A DNA stretch of 23,071 nucleotides from assembly GCA_031287395.1 (NCBI GenBank), contig JAITTA010000158.1, positions 1 to 23,071 of the forward strand, in the 5' to 3' direction. Source of the DNA: Dysgonamonadaceae bacterium (lineage in GTDB: Bacteria; Bacteroidota; Bacteroidia; Bacteroidales; Azobacteroidaceae). The notes below the pieces were generated by a model. It was not told where the DNA came from, did no database searches, and saw only the letters and a program-made list of their open reading frames with translations. Positions 1 through 6,806 of the stretch are shown piece after piece. Numbering within the stretch: the stretch's first letter is position 1; the number at the start of each line of letters is the position of its first letter. Made by a program: the position numbers and the translations under genes.

Positions 1-3000
1 AAAGGGGTTGTTGTAGATGAGAGCAACGAACCCATTGTTGGTGTTTCTGTGATGGTAAAAGGTAACACGGCAATTGGTGCGGTTACTAATATTGACGGGC
101 AGTTTACATTGGATGTCCCGAATTCGGCCACCACTTTGATTGTGAAATATCTGGGAATGGAAGACCAGGAAGTGACCATTGCGCCGGACATGCGGGTCGT
201 AATGAAAGTTTCTGCAAAATTGCTGGATGAAGTTATTGTTGTTGCTTATGGTACGGTAAAAAAGCAATCGTATACAGGTTCTGCCTCTACTATAAGAGGG
301 GAAAAAATAGCGAAAATGCAGGTATCCAATGTAACAAAATCATTAGAAGGAGCAGTGCCAGGTCTTCAGACATTCAGTTCTTCCGGACAACCAGGATCCT
401 CTTCCTCTCTTTATTTGAGAGGACTCGGTTCTCTATTGGCTTCTTCCAATCCTTTGATTGTTTTGGATGGAGTCCCTTACGAAGGCAATTTGAATCAAAT
501 CAATTCGCAGGATATTGAAAATGTTTCCGTTTTGAAAGATGCTGCTGCGAGCTCTTTGTATGGAGCACGCGGGTCCAATGGAGTTATTATCATTACTACT
601 AAAAAAGGGGCCTCAGGTAAGGCGACTGTTTCTTTTGAAAACAGAACGGGATTTAATTCCCTCGGGGTACCAAAGTATGCCGTTCTCGATTCTCCTAAAG
701 AATATTATGAATTGTTCTGGGAAGCGACAAAAAATCAGATGGTGTATGGTGGAGCCGGATATACCCCTGTTGATGCCGGTATTTATGCATCGAATCATCT
801 CATTTCCGATTTGGGGGGATATAATAATTATAATGTACCGGATGGACAGTTGATCGATCCTTATACGGGAAGATTGAATCCCAATGCAAAATTATTATAT
901 CATGATGATTGGTTTGATGAAGCATTCCGCTCAGGTTTCCGTCAGGAAAATAACATTTCTGTCAGTGGCGGTTCAGATAAAACAAAATATTTCGCATCTG
1001 TAAATTACCTGAACGAAAATTCTTATACGGAACAATCTAATTTGGAGAGAATATCTGCCAGATTAAATTTGGACCAAGAAGTTAAATCCTGGTTCAAAAT
1101 GGGTTTCAATATGGCTTTTGCTAATGTGGCGACAAATTCTCCCAACGTTGGAGGAACTAATTATTCCAGTATCTTTATGATGGGTCAGCAAGTAGCCCCA
1201 ATTTATCCGGTATACGAATACGATGCGGACGGAAACCGGAAGTATGATGCGAATGGAAATCCTGTTTACGACTATGGTGTGAATATGGGTAAGCGGCCTT
1301 ATGGAGCCAATTCAAGCGCAATTGATCAGCAAAAAAATGATATTCGTGAAACAACCGTTGATGTCATAAATGCAAAAGCATATGCTGATTTTAAATTTTT
1401 GAATCATTTTACATTAACTCTGAATGCCAGTATTGATAATTTCAATACTACCGGAATCTCGTTTCAAACTCCGATCGGAGGAGATGCTTACAATGTAGGG
1501 GGACGTTCCACAAAAGAAATGCAAAGGTATTATGTGCTTAATGCAAATCAATTGTTAAATTACAGTCAGTCATTTGATGATGTTCATCAGGTAGATGTTT
1601 TACTTGGTCATGAAACAAAGAAAGATAGAGTTTCCAATTTATGGGCGAGGAAAGAAAACTTTCTAATTCCCGATAATCCGGAGTTGGCCAATGCCGCCGT
1701 TTTGAGTGATGCTTCTTCCTCATCTGCCGAATATTCGTTGGAGGGATACTTTAGTCAGATAAAATATAACTATAATGAAAAATATTATATTTCCGCAAGT
1801 TATAGACGGGATGCTTCTTCAAAATTTCATCCGGATGTTCGCTGGGGTGATTTTTTTTCTGCCGGATTGGCGTGGAGATTGTCTCAGGAAAATTTCTTAA
1901 ACACAGTGGAATGGATTAACGATCTTAAAATAAGATCAAGTTACGGTACCCAGGGGAATGATAATGTCAATAACAATCAACCTTATAAAGATCAATACGA
2001 GGTTGTTAATCAAGATGGGGTAATTGGTATTAATTATATTTTCAGAGGTGTTCCGAATCTTACCTGGGAAAAGAGTAAAATGTTTGATGTTGCATTGGAG
2101 TTTAAATTGTTTGATAAATTATCCGGAGTTGTCAATTATTTTTATAAGGATATTTCTTCTATGTTGTATGCAAAACCACTTCCTCCCTCCAAAGGAAGAC
2201 CAAGTTCTATCTGGGAAAATTCAATGGGTATGACTAATAACGGTATTGAAGTCGAACTGAATTGGGATATTTTTTCCACAAATGATTTTAAATGGAATCT
2301 GGCTCTGAATGCAACTCATTATAAAACCAAGTTATCAAAATTACCTGCAGACAGACCTCAGGACGGTTGGGCTACAGGCAATTATTTCAGAAAAATAGGA
2401 TCGGGAGCTTATAATTACTATTATTACAAATATGCAGGAGTTGATCCTGTCAATGGAGATCCATTGTATTATGCCGATGTCAAAGATGAAGAAGGCAATG
2501 TAACCGGAACGGAAACCGTAAATACGACGGACCTGGCAACAAGATATGATTTAGGTAAATCTGCAGTACCGGATGTATATGGCGGTATTTCTACCTATGT
2601 TGAATTCAAAGGATTTGATTTCAGTGCGAATGCAGCCTATCAAATAGGAGGTTGGGTGTTCGATAGTCCGTATGCCTCATTCATGTCTGGTGGAAATGCA
2701 GGACAAAACTTCCATAAAGATGTGTACAAACGATGGACTCCTGACAATCCGAATACAGACGTTCCCAGATTACAAGCCGGTTATCTGCAAATTAATTCGA
2801 CTTCCGATAGGTTTCTGACTAAAGGAACACACCTGACTTTAAGGAATATGACGGTAGGTTATACTTTCCCCCGCTCCTTTCTTAGTAAAACAGGAATTGA
2901 AAAACTGAGAGTATATGTTGTGGGAGACAATCTGTGGTTATTTTCAGCTCGTCAGGGTTTTGACCCAAGACAAAGTTTTTCGGGATCTACGGGGTATGCA

Positions 3001-3048
3001 TATTCTCCAATGAGAACGGTTTCTTTTGGATTGAATCTTAATTTTTAA
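1..3048 (+). CDS. SusC-like TonB-dependent outer-membrane transporter (5' end outside window)
   Basis: This is a SusC/RagA-type outer-membrane porin that would import oligosaccharides using TonB energy. The reading frame is open from base 1, so the signal peptide and true start lie upstream; 1015 residues are visible. In visible numbering, a carboxypeptidase-regulatory-like domain occupies about 1-70. A TonB-box-like stretch (LDEVIVVAYG) sits near 75-84. The plug domain follows, with the family signature LKDAAASSLYGARGSNG near 179-195 and VIIITTKKG after it. The rest is a beta-barrel ending in the aromatic C-terminus NLNF, as expected for barrel assembly. A SusD-like gene follows after 154 bases, which confirms the SusC role. 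The gene looks AT-rich beside the second SusC of this window: the sampled 60 bases from 1741 are 25% G+C. The substrate cannot be told from sequence. Confidence 0.95.
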   Translation, partial: KGVVVDESNEPIVGVSVMVKGNTAIGAVTNIDGQFTLDVPNSATTLIVKYLGMEDQEVTIAPDMRVVMKVSAKLLDEVIVVAYGTVKKQSYTGSASTIRGEKIAKMQVSNVTKSLEGAVPGLQTFSSSGQPGSSSSLYLRGLGSLLASSNPLIVLDGVPYEGNLNQINSQDIENVSVLKDAAASSLYGARGSNGVIIITTKKGASGKATVSFENRTGFNSLGVPKYAVLDSPKEYYELFWEATKNQMVYGGAGYTPVDAGIYASNHLISDLGGYNNYNVPDGQLIDPYTGRLNPNAKLLYHDDWFDEAFRSGFRQENNISVSGGSDKTKYFASVNYLNENSYTEQSNLERISARLNLDQEVKSWFKMGFNMAFANVATNSPNVGGTNYSSIFMMGQQVAPIYPVYEYDADGNRKYDANGNPVYDYGVNMGKRPYGANSSAIDQQKNDIRETTVDVINAKAYADFKFLNHFTLTLNASIDNFNTTGISFQTPIGGDAYNVGGRSTKEMQRYYVLNANQLLNYSQSFDDVHQVDVLLGHETKKDRVSNLWARKENFLIPDNPELANAAVLSDASSSSAEYSLEGYFSQIKYNYNEKYYISASYRRDASSKFHPDVRWGDFFSAGLAWRLSQENFLNTVEWINDLKIRSSYGTQGNDNVNNNQPYKDQYEVVNQDGVIGINYIFRGVPNLTWEKSKMFDVALEFKLFDKLSGVVNYFYKDISSMLYAKPLPPSKGRPSSIWENSMGMTNNGIEVELNWDIFSTNDFKWNLALNATHYKTKLSKLPADRPQDGWATGNYFRKIGSGAYNYYYYKYAGVDPVNGDPLYYADVKDEEGNVTGTETVNTTDLATRYDLGKSAVPDVYGGISTYVEFKGFDFSANAAYQIGGWVFDSPYASFMSGGNAGQNFHKDVYKRWTPDNPNTDVPRLQAGYLQINSTSDRFLTKGTHLTLRNMTVGYTFPRSFLSKTGIEKLRVYVVGDNLWLFSARQGFDPRQSFSGSTGYAYSPMRTVSFGLNLNF

Positions 3049-3202
3049 AATGATGTATAATTGTTGTTGTATATAAAACTCAAAAGTTTTATACAGCGAT
3101 AAAAAATATTAATGTATGAAACGAGCATGCAAAACTTGCACCAAAGAGCATGAACATGACGCGAGTTCCATATGACCTTTAAAAAAATAAAATTATGTAC
3201 AT
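3049..3202 (+). other. susC-susD intergenic leader with small hairpins
   Basis: This 154-base spacer is longer than the usual short gap between susC and susD genes. It contains a perfect 9-bp hairpin (TATAAAACT at 3072-3080, loop CAAA, AGTTTTATA at 3085-3093). A second one has TGCAA at 3128-3132 and TTGCA at 3136-3140 around a 3-base loop. The heptamer GAGCATG occurs twice (3123-3129 and 3146-3152). There is no U-run after the first hairpin, so it is not a classical terminator. It may stabilise or process the mRNA between the two genes; that role is inference. Confidence 0.4.
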
Positions 3203-3206
3203 ATGA
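3195..3206 (+). promoter_or_regulatory. Three-codon upstream ORF overlapping the susD start
   Basis: ATG TAC ATA TGA lies directly before the SusD-like gene, and its stop overlaps the susD ATG (3203) as ATGA. The same arrangement, in nearly the same surrounding bases, precedes the next gene at 4734-4745. It could couple translation or simply be part of a conserved AT-rich initiation leader. Confidence 0.35.
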
Positions 3207-4726
3207 AAACAATAAGTAAATTATTAATGGTATTGTTCTTTTCGGTTTCGCTTTTCTCTTGTTCGGAAGAGTTTTTTGAAACGGAAAATAATGGAGTCGC
3301 TACTGCCGACGAAATTGAAGAAATGAGTAAATCCAGTCCCGAAGCCATTTTAAAAGTGGTACAACCTTTGCAAGTGGGAATTTATTCGTATATGATTCAA
3401 TACAATACGCAAGGAAGTTCAAGTACTGTTCATGGAGATTTTGGATGGATGTCCATTTGCCATTTAAGTGATGTCATGTCTGATGATTTGGCATTTCATG
3501 CAAGAGGAAGTGGTTGGTTTACCTACGATTATGAACTCGATTATTGGGGACAGCAATATGTGCGTCCTTTCTGGTATTGGAACTTTTTTTATACCCTTAT
3601 TGCAAAAGCGAATGATATTATTTCTAAAATCGCTCTTGATACGGATAATCCGGAATTGAAAGCTATTTTGGGACAATCATTTGCTATACGGGCGGTTTCC
3701 CATTTTTACGTTGCACAAATGTATCAGCAAACTTACATAGGAAATGAAAATGCTCCCGGTGTCCCGATTATTTTAACTCCGTCCGAAGGAGATGGAAGCA
3801 CAAAAAGAGGGATTCTAAAAGATGTATATGACCAAATCCGTAAAGATTTCGAATCATCCATTACCTATCTGGACAATTGGCAAAGACCGAATAAAGTGTA
3901 TATTAATAAAAATGTAGCTGCAGGCTTATTTTCACGAGTTTGTCTCGTAACGAACGAATGGGACGACGCTATTAAATATGCCAAAATGGCCAGGGAAGGT
4001 TATTCTCCGTTTACCGTAGAAGAATTGCTCGCTGATGGATTCAACAACATCAATTCTAAAGAATGGATATGGGGAGGAGATATTACAGGAGAAACAACGA
4101 CGATGTTCGCTTCATTCTTTTCATTTGTTTGTTCGTATGATGCAGGTTATGGCGGTCAAGTAGGACAATACCGTAAGATAGATAAAAAACTTTTTGATTC
4201 AATGAGTTCAACCGACGTGAGAAGAAAACAATTTAAACTTGCGTCTTCCGGAGTTGTATACACGGATTATGAAAAAGCTCTTCCGGATTATACCAATCTG
4301 AAGTTTAAAAAGGTTGATAATTGGTTGGCAGATTATGTGTATATGCGTGTTTCCGAAATGATTCTGACGGAAGCCGAAGCTCTGGCCAGAAGCGGTAGAG
4401 AATCCGAAGCGGCATCTGTATTGTCTACACTGATGCAAAATCGGGATCCTAACTGGAATGTCAACTCAATAACTGCAGAAGAAATCTATCAACAGAGAAG
4501 AGTTGAACTTTGGGGAGAGGGTTTTGCCTTATTCGATCATCAACGTTTGAAAAAAGGAATCGACAGAGCTTATTCCGGAAGTAATCATCTTTCAAGTGCA
4601 CAATACAAGATACCTGCCGGAAGTTGGTATTTCCTATATCAAATTCCTCTGCGTGAATTGGACAATAGCGCTGATATCAATGAAGAAGATCAAAATCCGG
4701 TTCCAACGGGAGGTAAATATCAATAA
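3203..4726 (+). CDS. SusD-like (RagB/SusD family) surface glycan-binding lipoprotein
   Basis: This is the lid and glycan-binding partner of the preceding SusC-like transporter, anchored in the outer membrane facing outward. The 507-residue product starts with a lipoprotein signal whose lipid cysteine is residue 20. The following residues SEEF give the acidic signature associated with surface export in Bacteroidota. The body has the helical SusD/RagB features: WNFFYTLIAKANDII, then a helix containing AIRAVSHFYVAQMYQQ and VPIIL, in the first half. Near the C-terminus are RRVELWGEGFALFDHQRLKKG and a terminal IPLRELDNSADINEEDQNP. The length is normal for the family. The start at 3203 gives the correct signal peptide. 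The residues that contact glycan cannot be assigned by eye, so the substrate is unknown. Confidence 0.95.
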   Translation: MKTISKLLMVLFFSVSLFSCSEEFFETENNGVATADEIEEMSKSSPEAILKVVQPLQVGIYSYMIQYNTQGSSSTVHGDFGWMSICHLSDVMSDDLAFHARGSGWFTYDYELDYWGQQYVRPFWYWNFFYTLIAKANDIISKIALDTDNPELKAILGQSFAIRAVSHFYVAQMYQQTYIGNENAPGVPIILTPSEGDGSTKRGILKDVYDQIRKDFESSITYLDNWQRPNKVYINKNVAAGLFSRVCLVTNEWDDAIKYAKMAREGYSPFTVEELLADGFNNINSKEWIWGGDITGETTTMFASFFSFVCSYDAGYGGQVGQYRKIDKKLFDSMSSTDVRRKQFKLASSGVVYTDYEKALPDYTNLKFKKVDNWLADYVYMRVSEMILTEAEALARSGRESEAASVLSTLMQNRDPNWNVNSITAEEIYQQRRVELWGEGFALFDHQRLKKGIDRAYSGSNHLSSAQYKIPAGSWYFLYQIPLRELDNSADINEEDQNPVPTGGKYQ

Positions 4727-4733
4727 TAAAATT

Positions 4734-4745
4734 ATGTACGTATGA
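4734..4745 (+). promoter_or_regulatory. Three-codon upstream ORF overlapping the next lipoprotein start
   Basis: ATG TAC GTA TGA lies just before the lipoprotein gene, with its stop overlapping the ATG at 4742 as ATGA. The stretch TAAAATTATGTAC before it is identical to the one upstream of the SusD-like gene, and the two leaders differ at one base between TAC and the start codon. Confidence 0.35.
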
Positions 4746-5476
4746 AAAAGTTAATATATTCGATTCTCGTTTCTGTATTTTTCATGTATAGTTGTGAAGA
4801 CGAGAGTAAAATGGCTTATTATGCCGAAAATGCACAGGTTCCATCGGGAATAATCACCGGAAGTGCAAAGGAAACTTTTGGAGTGGGAGCCATAATTGAA
4901 GGAGAAGTGACTTCTGACGGAGGTGCTGAAATCCAATGTAAAGGCATTTGTTATAGCGGTACAAATACGACTCCTACCTTGACACAGGACCCCGGAACAG
5001 GGAGTTCCGATGGTAGTATTTCGCAAGGAACAGGGTCATTCTCAGCATCGGTATTGAATCTGATTCCGGATAAAACGTACTATTACAGGACATACGCTTT
5101 GAATGCTGCAGGAATTGCATATGGTGAGGTAAAAACTTTCAATTCGGGAAAGGCCCCTATTGTTATAGCTTCTTTTCAATCCCAATTTTTTGAAGACACC
5201 TGGGATGTTAACGTTGAGGCTGTTCCTTCTATACCATACTATAATGTAATTGATATGTATGAAGAGGGTTATAATGTTCGTTTAACGTTGGGGACAGATG
5301 GTAAAACAGTAACAATAGCAAAACAACCGGCTTGGGTTCATGCGACTTATGGAATCGCTTCCGTTGAAGGTACAGGAACTTTTGATGGAAAAGTGTTTAA
5401 ATTATTGTTGAAACATTCTGTTTCCGCCGGTACGTTTAATCCTAATCCGGCATCGGAAATCATTACTTTACCGTAA
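4742..5476 (+). CDS. Surface lipoprotein with fibronectin-III-like domain, probable glycan-binding protein
   Basis: The 244-residue product starts with a lipoprotein signal: the lipid cysteine is residue 18 and EDES follows, the acidic pattern of surface-exposed Bacteroidota lipoproteins. Residues about 36-135 resemble the fibronectin-III-like repeats common in this phylum. The clues are KGICYSGTNTTPTL followed by LIPDKTYYYRTYALNAAGIAYGEVKTF. Residues about 138-244 form a second beta-rich domain ending in ITLP that I cannot name. It follows the SusD-like gene by 15 bases and is surely in the same operon. By position it takes the place of SusE/SusF or another surface glycan-binding protein; binding is inferred, not shown. 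No catalytic motif is visible. It is short for such proteins, which often have several binding domains. Confidence 0.85.
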   Translation: MKKLIYSILVSVFFMYSCEDESKMAYYAENAQVPSGIITGSAKETFGVGAIIEGEVTSDGGAEIQCKGICYSGTNTTPTLTQDPGTGSSDGSISQGTGSFSASVLNLIPDKTYYYRTYALNAAGIAYGEVKTFNSGKAPIVIASFQSQFFEDTWDVNVEAVPSIPYYNVIDMYEEGYNVRLTLGTDGKTVTIAKQPAWVHATYGIASVEGTGTFDGKVFKLLLKHSVSAGTFNPNPASEIITLP

Positions 5477-5533
5477 GACTCCACGAAGTAATTACGTTAA
5501 GCCTATACGGATCAAAACAATTATTATACAGAC

Positions 5534-5580
5534 AATTTCCCCGGTTTTGAAAGAAATACACTTAAAAAATCGGGGGAATT
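5534..5580. terminator. Stem-loop downstream of the first PUL operon
   Basis: Arms 5534-5548 and 5566-5580 pair over 15 bp with two G-U wobbles around a 17-base loop. The stem contains a C4-5/G5 core. No U-run follows on the + strand, so it may protect the mRNA 3' end or act together with the next hairpin. Confidence 0.5.
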
Positions 5581-5591
5581 TCGAAGGATCA

Positions 5592-5662
5592 TTCAGTAAA
5601 CAACAAAAAAATCCCGACTAATTCAAATAGAATAGGTTGGGATTTGATTTTTATTTACTGAA
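5592..5662. terminator. Long imperfect inverted repeat, likely bidirectional terminator
   Basis: The two 33-base arms (5592-5624 and 5630-5662) pair imperfectly around a 5-base loop. The outer nine bases (TTCAGTAAA/TTTACTGAA) are exact. The inner core is AATCCC/GGGATT flanked by A-rich and T-rich runs, so that a U-rich tract follows the core stem in either direction. It lies 115 bases after the last gene of the first PUL and before the phospholipase promoter, and would separate the two transcription units. Confidence 0.7.
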
Positions 5663-5675
5663 GTTCCTTTGTTAT

Positions 5676-5706
5676 GAATTTCCTGAAGTTTCCTGAATTT
5701 CCTGAA
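5676..5706 (+). repeat. Three tandem copies of TTTCCTGAA
   Basis: GAATTTCCTGAA is followed directly by GTTTCCTGAA and TTTCCTGAA, a 9-10 base unit repeated three times. It lies between the terminator hairpin and the phospholipase promoter. It may be replication slippage or a protein-binding array upstream of the promoter. Confidence 0.6.
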
Positions 5707-5739
5707 ATGAACTGCAAAAAAAAAGTTTTTGTTTGACTT

Positions 5740-5772
5740 TTTGGGGGCAGTTTAGATTTTTTTGTACTTTTA
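5740..5772 (+). promoter_or_regulatory. Candidate Bacteroides-type promoter of the phospholipase gene
   Basis: TTTG at 5740-5743 and TACTTTTA at 5765-5772 are separated by 21 bases. They match the Bacteroides -33/-7 pattern (TTTG, TAnnTTTG) with one mismatch in the -7 box. Transcription would start near 5779, a few bases before the ATG at 5792. Confidence 0.45.
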
Positions 5773-5791
5773 CAAAATAACGCACGATGTT

Positions 5792-6700
5792 ATGGCCAGA
5801 ATTTTGTTATCATTGTTCTTATTTTGCTTGTTTTCCACGGTAATTCACTCTCAGGAGAACGATAGTATCATGATTATTTATGAGCATAGTAAAACATTAA
5901 AAGAAAAAGCAACGGCAGCTGTCAATCTATATAAACGCCGGGAAATTAAGGCAAATGAAGACAGTATTGTTAAAGCACGGGAAAGAGAACCGGCTTTTGC
6001 CGTTTACAGGGACAACTATTTCATTACCGGAATTCCCCTTAACAAACAAGTTTCAAATAAAACAGCCGACGCTAAATTTCAATTCAGTATCCGGCAACGG
6101 ATTACCAATAGCGTACTTCCTTTCAATTCATTTCTTTACCTGACTTATACTCAAAAATCTTTCTGGAATATTTATGACGAATCAAGTCCTTTCCGGGACA
6201 CCAATTACAACCCCGGTTTGGGTTTGGGAAAACACATTATAAAAGATAATAAATTTCTCGGAACCATGTTCATACAAGCCGAACACGAATCGAACGGACA
6301 AGGAGATTCCATCTTGTCCCGAAGTTGGAATTATTTGAGTTGCACGGGAAAGTTCTTTTATAATCCGCTATCTTCCATACAATTCAAGTTTTGGCTACCT
6401 CTCGTGGACGGAGGTGCAAACCGAGATTTGCTCGACTATAGAGGATTGTTTGATTTTTCATTTAACACTTTAAGTCCTAATAAGTTATGGTGGTTCACCG
6501 CTACACTTAATCCCAGGAAAGGTCCAGGCAATATCAACTTAAATGCAAGTATCTCATACAGGCTATCACAAAAATACAACCAATATCTGCACATCCAATT
6601 TTTCAGTGGTTATTCAGAAGGATTACTCGATTACAATAAATATTCCTGCATGTTGAGAGCCGGATTCTGCATTAAACCCGATTTTTTTAGTGCGTATTAA
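5792..6700 (+). CDS. pldA: Outer-membrane phospholipase A (OMPLA/PldA family)
   Basis: The enzyme would hydrolyse acyl chains of phospholipids in the outer membrane, which usually follows membrane disturbance because OMPLA works as a calcium-dependent dimer. The family signatures are in order: YTQKS, ESSPFRDTNYNP, then HESNG and SRSWN, and near the end FSGYSEGLLDYN. In this numbering the catalytic residues are likely His165, Ser167 and Asn180, matching His142/Ser144/Asn156 of E. coli PldA apart from a one-residue insertion. An N-terminal signal peptide (about 20 residues) precedes a charged, helical stretch (about 25-70) and then the barrel. I chose ATG 5792: the frame is open to a TTG at 5762, but that adds ten residues ahead of a good signal peptide and falls inside the predicted promoter. 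It is a single-gene unit between two PULs and is probably unrelated to glycan use. Confidence 0.93.
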   Translation: MARILLSLFLFCLFSTVIHSQENDSIMIIYEHSKTLKEKATAAVNLYKRREIKANEDSIVKAREREPAFAVYRDNYFITGIPLNKQVSNKTADAKFQFSIRQRITNSVLPFNSFLYLTYTQKSFWNIYDESSPFRDTNYNPGLGLGKHIIKDNKFLGTMFIQAEHESNGQGDSILSRSWNYLSCTGKFFYNPLSSIQFKFWLPLVDGGANRDLLDYRGLFDFSFNTLSPNKLWWFTATLNPRKGPGNINLNASISYRLSQKYNQYLHIQFFSGYSEGLLDYNKYSCMLRAGFCIKPDFFSAY

Positions 6701-6806
6701 TTTTTTGTTTCAGACTCCACACAGATTCCACAGATAATGTCCTCGTTGTTGCAAACGTGAGGAGGTGTTTGTCGCATATTTGTAGGGATTTCATTTCCAC
6801 CTCATT

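Noticed and set aside
5762..5791. TTG start extending the phospholipase by ten residues
   Set aside because: The extension precedes a good signal peptide beginning at ATG 5792 and overlaps the predicted -7 box.
6701..6806. Possible terminator between the convergent phospholipase and GH2 genes
   Set aside because: Only a 5-bp hairpin (CAAAC 6752-6756 with GTTTG 6767-6771) and a distant GAGGTG/CACCTC pair were found, without U-runs; not enough to call.
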